Shown here piece by piece: positions 45,900 to 54,823 of a DNA stretch of 64,000 nt. The DNA comes from DAINBT01 sp036732785 (GTDB taxonomy: Bacteria > Planctomycetota > Phycisphaerae > Sedimentisphaerales > SM23-30). The notes beneath the pieces are model-generated. The model was not told the DNA's origin, made no database searches, and was given only the letters and a program-made list of their open reading frames with translations. The position numbers and the translations under genes were made by a program. Every line of letters begins with the position of its first letter. Positions within the stretch are counted from its first letter, which is position 1. The stretch is taken from the NCBI GenBank assembly GCA_964537505.1, contig CAZICK010000005.1, forward strand, positions 1-64,000, in the 5' to 3' direction.

Positions 45900-47762
45900 T
45901 TACTTCAGGTTTTTCTCCAGTGCTTTGATCAGTTTGCCGATTTCGCGAGCGTTGATCGGGGTGCTGTCGGTCTGTGCCCCGGCATATTGGCTGTGCTCAC
46001 ATTGCTCCAATATTCTGCAGAACTGTTCGGTCGGCTCTTTGTCTTTACAATTTTCTTTGAGAATTTCCCGGCAGTCACGCGAGGTTAGCGATTGAGCCGT
46101 TTTGTCGAAACGATCTCCTACGTACTGACGTAAGATATCAGCCGTTTCTTCCTGAACTGATCTGCTTTGGCTGTCAAGACGATGCAGTTTTGTGATTGCC
46201 CTGCTCGCCGCGGCGCCGCGGCGCCTGGCCCGCTGTCTGGCAGGGCTGTCCTGCAGTGTCAACCGACCAACCGCCAATATAATAAACATTGCCAACGGGC
46301 CAACCCACAAGAGAAGATACCCCGTCTGTGCTAAAGCGATAGTCGGTGAAAATGCTGTATTTGTCAGCAATTTGGACTGCTCATAAATATTAGCTGCGAT
46401 ACCGAGTCGCACAGCCTCGATCTCACTTGTCTGCTTTTTAATGTCCCAGCCTTCAGCCTGTTGAGCTGTGACAATCCTGGTGGGAGCGACCTCCAAAGGA
46501 ATCGCTTTGCTGTATTCTGTGACGTAACGCCCTTTATCCACATCAAAAAAACTAAATGGAATCGCAGGTATTTCCTTTACTTTGTCGTTCTTGGCCCTGA
46601 TGGTCTGGGTGAATGTTTTTGTTCCTCCTGAAGTTGTCGGCGTCGATTGATCCGTGGCAATCTTGAAGTTCTCCGCTATCTCCGGTATCGCCTGCAGATC
46701 CGGCATCTCAATGCGTTTGAGAAGTTTTCCTCCGATGTCGATCGTAAAGGTAACCGGGTCGCCCACATTAACTTCCATCGGCTCGGCAGATGTGCTTATC
46801 GTATAATGTCCCACCAGTCCGTTAAAATCTTCAGGTCGGTCCTGCTGTGGCAGCGGTTTGACGTTCAAGCTCGCTCCTTTGCCTTTGCTGGAGAAACGTT
46901 TATATTCGCTGCTAGATCCAAAAAAAGGACTGTCAAAGAAACTGCGGCTGCGACTCTGCCGGCTCTGTACCTGCAGATTACACGTAATGCTCGGCGCAGC
47001 TATTTCGATAACACCTGCCTGACGAGGTATGAGTATCTTGCTGAACGTTACGGCTGCGTAATTGCCGCCTTCGAACTGCTCCTGTTTTTTTCTGGCGATA
47101 ATCGGCTGACCAGCCAAATCGATCTGTACCATTTCTCCACCACCAGGCATGGTCTCAGCGTCTTCTATAAAAAAATTATCACTGTCGGCCAAAACGGGAA
47201 TATTGAAATAATAGTCCGATACGCTGCTGCCAAAGTACCAGGTGACTGTCATGGTAATCGGTTGGCCAACGTAGCAGTCGGTCTGTGAATATTCTACGTC
47301 CAGGACCAATTTGTCGGTAGTATTCGGTTTCAGGATATTTGTTACAATAGGATTGGTCGTATAGATTTGCCCTTTGATTTCCACTTTGACCGGCGGTAGT
47401 GTTATTTGTCCCGCCTCATTGGCAACAAGCTGATAGGTCATCACATATTTTATTTCCTCATATACTGTTTTCTTGTTGTTTATTATGTTTACGCTGGTAC
47501 TGGAATAATCCTGTCCTGGCAGACTCTGCGGCGACCACTTCTCCAGGGGACTAAGATCGATATTTCCCGGCTCTCGGTGTCCTTCGATAACAATCTGATA
47601 CTGAAACGGTTCGCCTGCATATATTTCTTTTTGGGCCGCGGCCCAGACGCGTATCGTCTGCGCCGCCGCCGGCAACGAAACAATTGCCATCAAAAATATA
47701 ATTATAAGCGTTTTCTTCATCACTACCAAATAAACATTACCAATCTTTGTCAACAGCTTCAT
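45900..47762 (-). CDS. batD: BatD-type periplasmic protein
   Basis: Two starts are possible: ATG 47762 (AGGG 5 nt before, overlaps batC by 26 bases) or ATG 47720, which gives a cleaner signal (KKTLIIIFLMAIVSLPAAAQ). Multiple Ig-like beta domains (YAGEPFQYQIVIEG, CYVGQPITMTVTWYFGS, VNVGDPVTFTIDIGGKL) and a C-terminal membrane helix (about 490-510) followed by a cytoplasmic helical tail (GDRFDKTAQSLTSRDCREIL). This is the BatD (oxygen-tolerance) pattern. It is distinct from the other large Bat protein at 51113. Confidence 0.85.
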   Translation of the reverse strand: MKLLTKIGNVYLVVMKKTLIIIFLMAIVSLPAAAQTIRVWAAAQKEIYAGEPFQYQIVIEGHREPGNIDLSPLEKWSPQSLPGQDYSSTSVNIINNKKTVYEEIKYVMTYQLVANEAGQITLPPVKVEIKGQIYTTNPIVTNILKPNTTDKLVLDVEYSQTDCYVGQPITMTVTWYFGSSVSDYYFNIPVLADSDNFFIEDAETMPGGGEMVQIDLAGQPIIARKKQEQFEGGNYAAVTFSKILIPRQAGVIEIAAPSITCNLQVQSRQSRSRSFFDSPFFGSSSEYKRFSSKGKGASLNVKPLPQQDRPEDFNGLVGHYTISTSAEPMEVNVGDPVTFTIDIGGKLLKRIEMPDLQAIPEIAENFKIATDQSTPTTSGGTKTFTQTIRAKNDKVKEIPAIPFSFFDVDKGRYVTEYSKAIPLEVAPTRIVTAQQAEGWDIKKQTSEIEAVRLGIAANIYEQSKLLTNTAFSPTIALAQTGYLLLWVGPLAMFIILAVGRLTLQDSPARQRARRRGAAASRAITKLHRLDSQSRSVQEETADILRQYVGDRFDKTAQSLTSRDCREILKENCKDKEPTEQFCRILEQCEHSQYAGAQTDSTPINAREIGKLIKALEKNLK

Positions 47763-49011
47763 ATTTCCCTGTCATTACTCTTTTTTGCTGTTGTTTTCTT
47801 TCCTTTTCCTGATCCAGGATATCCTGAGCCGTTGCATCGGGCGGCTTCTGCTGCTCAAGTTGTTGAGGCTGTTCTTGTTGTTGTTCCTGTTCGTTGGCCT
47901 CTTGTTGTTGCTGTTGATTTTGCTTTTGTTGCTCCTGCTGTTCCTGTTGCTCGCTATCTTGCTGCTGCTGCTGCGGTGGGAAAGCCTCCAGTGCACGCTT
48001 GAGGCTTTCGATTGCCTTCGTTTGCGGCCCGGTTGCCTGGTCGATCTGCATGTTATTCAAATATTCGGTTGCGTCTGCCTGATGTTCGACGGCCTCGTTC
48101 AATTCGTTAGAGACCGTTTGCATGATTTGCTGTTGCATTTGCGCCATCTGGTCGGGCGAAGGGCCTGACGGAGTGCCGGCAGGCGATTGTTGACCAGGCA
48201 GGGCCTGCTGGCCGGGTGGGGTCTGCTGACCGGGTGGAGTCTGGACCGAGGCAGCCTGGGCTTGTATTTGATCCAACATCTGCTTCGCTTCGTCCCGCAC
48301 AGTTGCCGTGTCGTTTCCAAGTATGTCCTGCTCGCCGGCCAGTTGATCGGCGGTTTTCTTTTTTTCCTCGGCAGGTAAAGCTGGATCGCCGGTGTCCTTG
48401 TGAGCCTGAACGGTTTTTTGCAGTGTTTCTGTTTGTCGCTTGAGCAGTTCTTTTATTTTTTCCGCTAATTGTTTTTCTTTTTCCTGCTGCTGTTGTTTTT
48501 CCATCTCCTTTTTGATCTGGTCCATGATATCCTTCATTATCAGCCGTACCACTGCGATATTGTGTCGGGCATCTTCATCGTTCGGCATAATATCGAGCAT
48601 CTCTCGGTAATATCTTATACTCAGGGCCAGTTCGTCGAATGCTTCCTGCAGATTGTTCTGGCGTTTTTTCATTCCCTGCTGGAAATGGCAGTTTCCCAGA
48701 TTATATTTGGCCCGGCCGATCAGTTGCATATCTTTGCTTTTTGTCGAGACATTCTGATAAAGCTCAATCGCCCGACCGTAGTCTTCCATTTTATAGTAAC
48801 AGTTCGCCTGATTATACAACAGCGTCGCTTCTGCCGGTCCTTCCGAGGGTATCTGCTCGTATTGTTTAAGCGCTTCGCTGTAGTTTTCCTGTTGGTAATG
48901 CTGATTACCGCGTTCGATCATGTGCGATTCCGAGTCCGCCTGCACGGTATCCGTCAGCGGCGATGCCAGCAACAGGAACAAGATCAATATGTTAAACTTT
49001 TTTGCGATCAC
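47737..49011 (-). CDS. batC: BatC-type TPR protein with Gln-rich C-terminus
   Basis: A signal peptide (NILILFLLLASPLTDTVQA) is followed by TPR-like helices: GNQHYQQENYSEALKQYEQI, LYNQANCYYKMEDYGRAIELYQ and YNLGNCHFQQGMKK. From about residue 165 it becomes low-complexity Gln/Glu/Lys-rich, with a Pro-Gly-Gln repeat near 260-280 (PPGQQTPPGQQ) and a long Q/E run near 350-400. It overlaps batB by 20 bp and batD by 26 bp, if the longer batD start is right. Expected partner of the VWA proteins. Confidence 0.8.
   Translation of the reverse strand: MIAKKFNILILFLLLASPLTDTVQADSESHMIERGNQHYQQENYSEALKQYEQIPSEGPAEATLLYNQANCYYKMEDYGRAIELYQNVSTKSKDMQLIGRAKYNLGNCHFQQGMKKRQNNLQEAFDELALSIRYYREMLDIMPNDEDARHNIAVVRLIMKDIMDQIKKEMEKQQQQEKEKQLAEKIKELLKRQTETLQKTVQAHKDTGDPALPAEEKKKTADQLAGEQDILGNDTATVRDEAKQMLDQIQAQAASVQTPPGQQTPPGQQALPGQQSPAGTPSGPSPDQMAQMQQQIMQTVSNELNEAVEHQADATEYLNNMQIDQATGPQTKAIESLKRALEAFPPQQQQQDSEQQEQQEQQKQNQQQQQEANEQEQQQEQPQQLEQQKPPDATAQDILDQEKERKQQQKRVMTGKYEAVDKDW
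47845..47975. repeat. CAG/CAA low-complexity tract in batC
   Basis: Runs of CAR codons on the minus strand (TTG/CTG/TTC on the plus strand) encode the Gln/Glu tract of BatC. It also opens a long Leu-rich antisense frame (47785-48168), which is an artefact of composition. Confidence 0.7.
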
Positions 49012-49999
49012 TGACCAATGCCTCTATCATCAGCAGCCCCAGCGCCAGGGCTATGAAAATCTGGAACTTCTCATCATACCTAAGTGTGGTTGTTGACTCT
49101 AACTGTTTTTTTTCTGATGTAGCTATCGTCTGACGGTAAAACTCCGTCAGATTGAAATCACCCGTCCCCCAGGGTACATATTTTCCACCGGCAGTGGCAT
49201 AGACAATTTTTCTGAGCGTGTCACTATCGAGTTTCGACCATTTTTCCTCACCCTTGTATTTCAAAAACGTTTTTTTGCCGTCAGATCCGGTTATGGGGAT
49301 ACGTTTACCTTCGCTTTCGTCACCCAGACCGATAGCGAAAATGCGTATGCCTTCCTGAGCAGCTTTTTCAGCCGCCATTTCTGGAAAGCTTTCATGATCT
49401 TCACCGTCGGTAATCAAGATAATATCTTTGTAGTCCCGCTGCTGCTGGTCGAAAACTTCGTCAGTAGCTTTGCGAATGGCATCGCCAATATTTGTTCCAC
49501 CCCGGCTGACGCTATAGGGAGTCAACTCAGCCAGAGCCAGTTTCGCAAATGCGTAATCCCCTGTCAATGGACACTTTACAACGGGCAGTCCGGCGAAAGC
49601 GATAATACCGAGCCGGTCACCCTGCAACTCTTCGAGCAGTTCGCTTATTTCCAGTTTGGCCCGCGTGAGCCGATTGGGATAAATATCTTCGGCCAACATA
49701 CTCCTCGATACGTCGAGCAGCACTACAATATCCCTGCCTTTGCGTTGAATTTTTTCCGGCTTAGGATTCCAGCCCGGCCCTGTAAGTGCGACAACAATCG
49801 CCAATACCGCCGTCAACAACATCGCCGCTTTGACCACCTGCCGCTTGACACTTACGTTGACGTTTATTCGATTCAACAGTTCACTGCCGGCAAAGGCTTT
49901 CAGCGCCTGGCGTTTACGGTAGAAACTATATCCGTAAACCGCCGCCATTATCGGCAACAGCCAAAGTAGCCACAAGGCTTCGTAATTTTCCAGTCTCAT
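48992..49999 (-). CDS. batB: BatB-type VWA membrane protein
   Basis: Two N-terminal membrane segments (about 8-26 and 57-74), then a von Willebrand A domain with intact MIDAS: DVSRS (Asp96, Ser98, Ser100), followed by the Thr motif SRGGTNIGDAIR and the later ILITDGEDHES Asp. A C-terminal helix (FIALALGLLMIEALV) anchors it again. This is the standard BatA/B topology with a periplasmic or cytoplasmic VWA domain gripped by two membrane ends. Overlaps batC by 20 bp, indicating translational coupling. Confidence 0.88.
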   Translation of the reverse strand: MRLENYEALWLLWLLPIMAAVYGYSFYRKRQALKAFAGSELLNRINVNVSVKRQVVKAAMLLTAVLAIVVALTGPGWNPKPEKIQRKGRDIVVLLDVSRSMLAEDIYPNRLTRAKLEISELLEELQGDRLGIIAFAGLPVVKCPLTGDYAFAKLALAELTPYSVSRGGTNIGDAIRKATDEVFDQQQRDYKDIILITDGEDHESFPEMAAEKAAQEGIRIFAIGLGDESEGKRIPITGSDGKKTFLKYKGEEKWSKLDSDTLRKIVYATAGGKYVPWGTGDFNLTEFYRQTIATSEKKQLESTTTLRYDEKFQIFIALALGLLMIEALVSDRKKV

Positions 50000-50017
50000 C
50001 TTTTACCTGCTATTATG

Positions 50018-51112
50018 CTATGGTATTTTTCGAAATACGGTACAGCTCATTGTTATTTCCAGCATCAGCGCCGCCAAAGCCGCCAGCACCCATGGGCCGA
50101 ACCGTTCTTCATATCGGCTGTACTCTATCGATTCGATTTCGTTTTTTTCCTGCTTATCGATTTTTTCGCACAATTCCCGCAGTGTCCCACCGTCATCAGC
50201 TCGGCCGTAAAAACCGCCGGTTTGTTCCGCGATGGTTTTGAGCAGTCTTTCGTCCAGTTCCTGCCCCATAGTCGGCATCAGGAAATTGCCAAAAGGTCCC
50301 TGCACCCGTGTATGAGCCTGCCCTCCGCCGATACCGATTGTATAAATTTTAATGCCCCATTCCTTGGCCATCGCCGTAGCTTCCATAGGCGAACGTTGCC
50401 CGGCATTGTTTATTCCGTCGGTCAGCAGGACGATAGCTTTACTTTGTATTTCGAATTCCGGTTTGTTTTCCTGTTGGTTTTCGGCATCGCTCGCTGCCTT
50501 TAATATAGCGTTTCGACGGGTGATTTCTTCTTCAGCGGTTTTCAGTCTCGCTGCGGCAAGGGCTATGGCTTCGCCTATGGCGGTGCCATCCTCATCACGG
50601 TCTTGGGGTATTCTGGTTTGGTCGAGAAAACCCAGCAGCGCATCATGAGCATGTACCAGCGGACATGCCGTATCGGCGTATCGGGCAAATGTTATCAATC
50701 CCAGCAGATCGTTGCCCCGTCCTTCGAGTTCGCCTTCGCCGGTGATAAAGTCAGACAAAACTCGCTTGACCACATCCAGCCGGGAAAGCTGCTTATCCTT
50801 GTATTCCATCTCGTTTTGCATACTGCCGGAACGATCCACCACCAGTTCCAATATCACGCCTTTAGTAGATATTTTATGGAGTGTACTTCCCTGCCGCGGC
50901 CGTGCCAGCGCCACCACCAGCAGCGCAATACACACCATACGCATAACCACTAGTAGTATGCGCAACCGGATACGCCATGACCGGTGTACCGCACCAGCGT
51001 CCCGTAGCGAAGAAAAACGCAACGGCGCCCGTCTTGAACGTCGGCACATCAGATACGCCGTGAGCGGCACCAGGGCCAGAAAAACCAGAACCCAGGGTAA
51101 ATATAACTGCAC
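50018..51112 (-). CDS. batA: BatA-type VWA membrane protein
   Basis: N-terminal membrane helices (about 5-22, 51-70), a VWA domain with MIDAS DRSGS (Asp93, Ser95, Ser97), then DGTAIGEAIALAAARL (the Thr) and IVLLTDGINNAGQRSP, and a C-terminal helix (PWVLAALAALMLEI). The insert MEYKDKQLSRLDVVKR is typical of BatA. It abuts the preceding gene with no gap and precedes batB by 18 nt, so this is a paired-VWA locus as in aerotolerance operons. Confidence 0.88.
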   Translation of the reverse strand: MQLYLPWVLVFLALVPLTAYLMCRRSRRAPLRFSSLRDAGAVHRSWRIRLRILLVVMRMVCIALLVVALARPRQGSTLHKISTKGVILELVVDRSGSMQNEMEYKDKQLSRLDVVKRVLSDFITGEGELEGRGNDLLGLITFARYADTACPLVHAHDALLGFLDQTRIPQDRDEDGTAIGEAIALAAARLKTAEEEITRRNAILKAASDAENQQENKPEFEIQSKAIVLLTDGINNAGQRSPMEATAMAKEWGIKIYTIGIGGGQAHTRVQGPFGNFLMPTMGQELDERLLKTIAEQTGGFYGRADDGGTLRELCEKIDKQEKNEIESIEYSRYEERFGPWVLAALAALMLEITMSCTVFRKIP

Positions 51113-52369
51113 TTACGCGATCCTCAGTTGTCTTTGTTCTACGTTGGCGTGAACCTGTTCAGTAATGTCCACTTGTTTCTCGGTAATACGAGTTGCTTCG
51201 ACAAACCCTTTGGTCAGATCGAATGTCCCTTGTATTTCCGTTTTTGTCGGTCCATATAGCGCGAACTTCACCAAATCACAATGTCCCAGGAATTTACGCA
51301 GCATTTCCTTTTGCTCATCGTTCAAAACACCTGTACCTTTGATTTCCTGTAAAAACTCTTCTGTCGTTCGTTCCGGTGCTTTCAGTTGGAAACGATGTTC
51401 GATATACCAGCGCAGAATATCGCTGATCCGCTCATAAAACTCCTTAACCTTTCCGGCGGTAATCAGGTCATCTCCAGCCAGTTTTCGCAGTCTTTCGTAG
51501 GCCAGTTCATGAGCCGCTTTCATTATCCGGACTTGTTTGGTTTTTCTGCGTTTAAGCAGCACAGTACCCACAACCACCGCACCGGCAGCAATAACCACCG
51601 CACCGACCGCCCAAATCCACCACGTCGGAAATCGGCTCGGCATAACCGCTACGTTCTTGATATCCGCAATGGTCAGATTGCTGCGATCTTCGTCCAGCAG
51701 GCTGGTAACTTCTACTGGAATTTTTTCCGTTAGCAGCTCGTAATTTTTGTCTTTGTCTTCCTGTTCGTCCTGAGCCTGACCGGTATTGCCGTCAGTGCCG
51801 GTATCGTCGGCAGCCCCGGCAGTTCCGGCAACTCCGGCGTTATCGGTTTTTTCGCGGAATACAAACTTAAGCTCCGGTACCGCATACGTTCCTGATACAA
51901 ACGGTTCCAGTCGAAACTCCCGCTGAACCAGCAGTCCTCCCTCGTCGGTCAGTTTGTCCGTCAGACGCAGGTAATCCAGGATTCCAAAGTGATTTTCGCC
52001 TGCCAGAAACTGGGCCACTGCCGGCATTTCCACTTCATAGCCCTGATCTGTTGCTGCTTCCAGTCGCAAACGAATCGTATCGGCTATACTGATTTTTGCT
52101 TTATCCACTTTTATGTGAACCGTCAGAGGCCCTCGCTCGAACGATTTATCGATTTCAAACTCATCTGCTTTATTGTCGGCCTGCTTTTCTCCTTCGCATC
52201 CGAATCCGACAAACAGCAGCATCGCCAGCATTGCTGCCAGCACCGCCAACAACCGGATACTGGCCCCGGTAAATTTTGCCCGCCTGAAGTTGTTGTCAGC
52301 ATATACCCAATGGGTATCATTGTACCTGGCAGGGCAAATCGTTACGTCTTGTGTTTTATGTAAATACAA
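51113..52369 (-). CDS. DUF4381/BatD-like membrane protein with a repeat-derived N-terminus
   Basis: The start is TTG 52369, inside repeat copy C; codons 1-23 (HKTQDVTICPAR, THWVY) come from the repeat. A signal/anchor follows (IRLLAVLAAMLAMLLFVGFGCEGE, split by rough position 39-62), where a Cys could be lipidated. A beta-rich extracytoplasmic domain (TVHIKVDKAKISIADTIRLRL), a Thr/Gly/Asp linker (about 180-200), a transmembrane helix (WWIWAVGAVVIAAGAVVV), then a helical cytoplasmic tail (DILRWYIEHRFQLKAPERTTEEFL), the DUF4381-like end of BatD proteins. It abuts batA exactly. Alternative starts at downstream ATG codons remain possible. Confidence 0.75.
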   Translation of the reverse strand: MYLHKTQDVTICPARYNDTHWVYADNNFRRAKFTGASIRLLAVLAAMLAMLLFVGFGCEGEKQADNKADEFEIDKSFERGPLTVHIKVDKAKISIADTIRLRLEAATDQGYEVEMPAVAQFLAGENHFGILDYLRLTDKLTDEGGLLVQREFRLEPFVSGTYAVPELKFVFREKTDNAGVAGTAGAADDTGTDGNTGQAQDEQEDKDKNYELLTEKIPVEVTSLLDEDRSNLTIADIKNVAVMPSRFPTWWIWAVGAVVIAAGAVVVGTVLLKRRKTKQVRIMKAAHELAYERLRKLAGDDLITAGKVKEFYERISDILRWYIEHRFQLKAPERTTEEFLQEIKGTGVLNDEQKEMLRKFLGHCDLVKFALYGPTKTEIQGTFDLTKGFVEATRITEKQVDITEQVHANVEQRQLRIA

Positions 52370-52406
52370 CTTTTACCACCTAACATTTTCATTTAGTATG
52401 GGTATA
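52303..52406 (-). repeat. Interspersed ~100-bp repeat, copy C (fullest)
   Basis: On the minus strand it runs from TATACCCATACTAAATGAAAATG (52406-52384), through CATAAAACACAAGACGTAAC, to the palindrome ATACCCA-N-TGGGTAT (52317-52303). Its ends are ATACCCA...TGGGTAT, so short terminal inverted repeats are present. It supplies the TTG start and first ~23 codons of the following gene. Confidence 0.7.
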
Positions 52407-52452
52407 ATTGTTTGCGATTCTCATCTTTTTCTTGTATCTGTTTATTGGACTT

Positions 52453-53856
52453 CTATTTTTCTTTTTCTTCTTCTTTGTTTTCTTCTTTTTCTATCTGCCC
52501 CGGCGCCTCGTTCATTATTGCGCTTTGATGAATTACGATGTCGTATTTATCCATAAGTTCTTCGATAAGTTTCTGTTGGAAGTCCTGCAGTTTCTGACTA
52601 TACAGGGTTTTGTATATTTGGTCTTTCACCTGTTCAAAAGACTGCTGCTGTTGAGAGATGGCGATTCGGACCTTTATTATGTGCCATCCTTTTTCCCCTT
52701 TGACCGGCTCGGCCAATACCATATCGGGTCCGGCAGCAAAAATCTTTTCTTCCAGTTGCTCCGGCCGGCCGATACCTGGAATATTCCCTCCGGGTACAAT
52801 ATCAGTTGCTATTTCCCCGCCGGTTCCTTTGGTAGTCTCGTCGAGCGAAAGCTCATCCGCGAGTTTCGCGAAATCTTCACCATTGTCCAATCGTTCCTTA
52901 GCCTTGCGGGCATCCTGTTCAGAAGCCAATTGTATATGGCTGATTTGCGCCTGGGCCGGTATTATATATTTCGCTTTGTTGGCTTGATAATAAGTTTGCA
53001 TGTCGCTTTCGCTGATATGTATTTTCCCGGCTGTTTCCTTTTCCAGCAGTTGCTGTGCCCAGAATTGCCGATTGATTTGGCGCATTCTTTTTGCGACCTT
53101 GATGTCCTCATCCAGTTTGCGTGCCAGTGCCTCACGATAAAGAGCCTCTTGTGCTACTATCGACTGGACAAGCTGCATGCGAGTTTGTGGATTGCTCAGT
53201 TGGGCCATCATAGTTTCTTTTTGGGTCTTCAACTGCTGCGGTGACATTATCGCGGCAAGTTGGCCCAGTTGCGCATCGACCTGCTCTTCCAGCAGCGTAT
53301 CGAGTTGGATAGCGGTAATTTTTTCTGGACCGATACTTGCTACGACCTTCTCGGCTGTATCTTCGGTCGGTTGGTATTGCGTACGTTCCATGATTTCGTA
53401 ACGCATCGCCGCAAACTCACCCGCTTTCTCGAAACACTCTTTGATTTTTACGTTGATCTTGTTTTCAAGCTCAGGAATCTTCTTGACCATTTCACTGCGA
53501 TAAAAGTACGCTGCCGCTTCTCTGGGTTTTTCCGCCTTCAGCAGCAGATCACCCATGCGGTATAGAACTTTCGCCTTTTCTTCACTGCTGAGCGACGCTG
53601 TTTCCAGATATTCCCGCCATGTTTGCGCTGCCGCATCATGGAAATTACGCGCCGCCAGTCGGCCGGCCAGTTCCTTTAGTTGATCCGCCGATAGTATAGT
53701 ATCAGTAGTCGTTTTACCGCCGCCCTTTGAGCTTAAAAGCCACAGATTCACACCACCGACCGCCAGGATCGCCAGCAGCAGGATTACTCCAAGCCCACCC
53801 ACCAGCGACTTGCGCTGTTTAGGCTGATCCAGCGAAAAATCCAGATCTTCCGTCAT
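52453..53856 (-). CDS. Parvulin-type peptidyl-prolyl isomerase with TPR-like N-terminus
   Basis: An N-terminal membrane anchor (VILLLAILAVGGVNLWLL, about 24-41), then TPR-like helices (LAARNFHDAAAQTWREYLETA, KVLYRMGDLLLKAEKPREAAAYFY), a SurA/PrsA-like helical chaperone region, and a PpiC domain: AQISHIQLASEQDARKAKERL, GEDFAKLADELS, GTGGEIATD, EPVKGEKGWHIIKV. The C-terminal tail is a Glu/Lys run (KEENKEEEKEK). It folds or stabilises periplasmic proteins. It sits between DUF58 and the Bat-like gene, an unusual place within a bat/moxR operon. Confidence 0.85.
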   Translation of the reverse strand: MTEDLDFSLDQPKQRKSLVGGLGVILLLAILAVGGVNLWLLSSKGGGKTTTDTILSADQLKELAGRLAARNFHDAAAQTWREYLETASLSSEEKAKVLYRMGDLLLKAEKPREAAAYFYRSEMVKKIPELENKINVKIKECFEKAGEFAAMRYEIMERTQYQPTEDTAEKVVASIGPEKITAIQLDTLLEEQVDAQLGQLAAIMSPQQLKTQKETMMAQLSNPQTRMQLVQSIVAQEALYREALARKLDEDIKVAKRMRQINRQFWAQQLLEKETAGKIHISESDMQTYYQANKAKYIIPAQAQISHIQLASEQDARKAKERLDNGEDFAKLADELSLDETTKGTGGEIATDIVPGGNIPGIGRPEQLEEKIFAAGPDMVLAEPVKGEKGWHIIKVRIAISQQQQSFEQVKDQIYKTLYSQKLQDFQQKLIEELMDKYDIVIHQSAIMNEAPGQIEKEENKEEEKEK

Positions 53857-53901
53857 AGGACAACTCCTGTATGAAATTCGTTTATAAAACTTTCTGATTT
53901 T

Positions 53902-54777
53902 TTACCGTCTTTTCTCCCGCATACGGAAGAACCGCACCAACTCCTGCACATAAGGTTTGTCGCTGGATATATTGATGCAATCGACTCCCACCGACCGCAT
54001 CATATCCCGCAACTGATTGTCACGACCGGTGGTGCGGTTCTCATATTCCCGGCGTACTTTTCTGCTGGAGGTATCGACCAGCACCATCTGACCTGTCTCA
54101 GCATCTTCCAGTTCGATCAGCCCCACTCCCGGAAGAGTCACTTCCCGCTGGTCCCGGATTGCCACCGCAATCAGATCGTGACGCTTGTTCACCAGGCGCA
54201 GCGGATGTCGAATATCAGCAGCAATAAAATCGGACACCAAAAATACCGTCGCTTTTTTCTTGATGACCTTAGCCAGATAATCCATCGCCAATGGTATATC
54301 TGTTTTCCGCCGCGGCGGTGACCCGTACAGCAACTCACGAATCACCCGCAGTACGTGCAGCGTACCTTTCTTGGGCGGAATAAACCGTTCGATCCGATCG
54401 GTAAAGGTTATCAGGCCGACCTTGTCATTATTCTTGATTGCTGAAAACGCCAGCACCGCGCAAAGCTCCGCCGCCAGTTCGTTTTTGAGTTTTTCTGCCG
54501 TACCAAACGCTCCGGAAGCGCTCAGGTCCACCAGCAGTATTACCGTCAGTTCCCGTTCTTCCACAAACCGTTTGATATATGGTTTATTCATGCGCGCCGT
54601 TACATTCCAGTCGATGGTGCGCACGTCATCGCCCGGAATATATTCCCGCACCTCGTCGAACTGCATTCCCCGCCCTTTGAAAGTGCTCTCATATTCCCCG
54701 GCTAACACCGCGTTCACCTGCCGGCTGGTATAAATCTGTATCCGGCGAATCTGCTTTATCAATTCTTTTGGTATCAT
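53902..54777 (-). CDS. DUF58 protein of the MoxR locus
   Basis: 291 residues containing the DUF58 core GRGMQFDEVREYIPGDDVRTIDWNVTAR (in part, GDDVRTIDWN), followed by a VWA-like half (TVILLVDLSASGAFGTAEK) whose MIDAS is DLSAS, and VFLVSDFIAADIRHPL. DUF58 proteins accompany MoxR ATPases and are thought to link chaperone activity to the VWA partners. It lies 46 nt after moxR and 45 nt before ppiC. Confidence 0.88.
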   Translation of the reverse strand: MIPKELIKQIRRIQIYTSRQVNAVLAGEYESTFKGRGMQFDEVREYIPGDDVRTIDWNVTARMNKPYIKRFVEERELTVILLVDLSASGAFGTAEKLKNELAAELCAVLAFSAIKNNDKVGLITFTDRIERFIPPKKGTLHVLRVIRELLYGSPPRRKTDIPLAMDYLAKVIKKKATVFLVSDFIAADIRHPLRLVNKRHDLIAVAIRDQREVTLPGVGLIELEDAETGQMVLVDTSSRKVRREYENRTTGRDNQLRDMMRSVGVDCINISSDKPYVQELVRFFRMREKRR

Positions 54778-54823
54778 ATCCTCTTACCAGCCCCCAACGC
54801 AAAGTCGGGGGATAAAATCCTCG

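Noticed and set aside
47785..48168. Leu-rich + frame resembling a membrane protein
   Set aside because: It is the antisense of the Gln codon tract in batC; CAG/CAA read backwards gives Leu runs.
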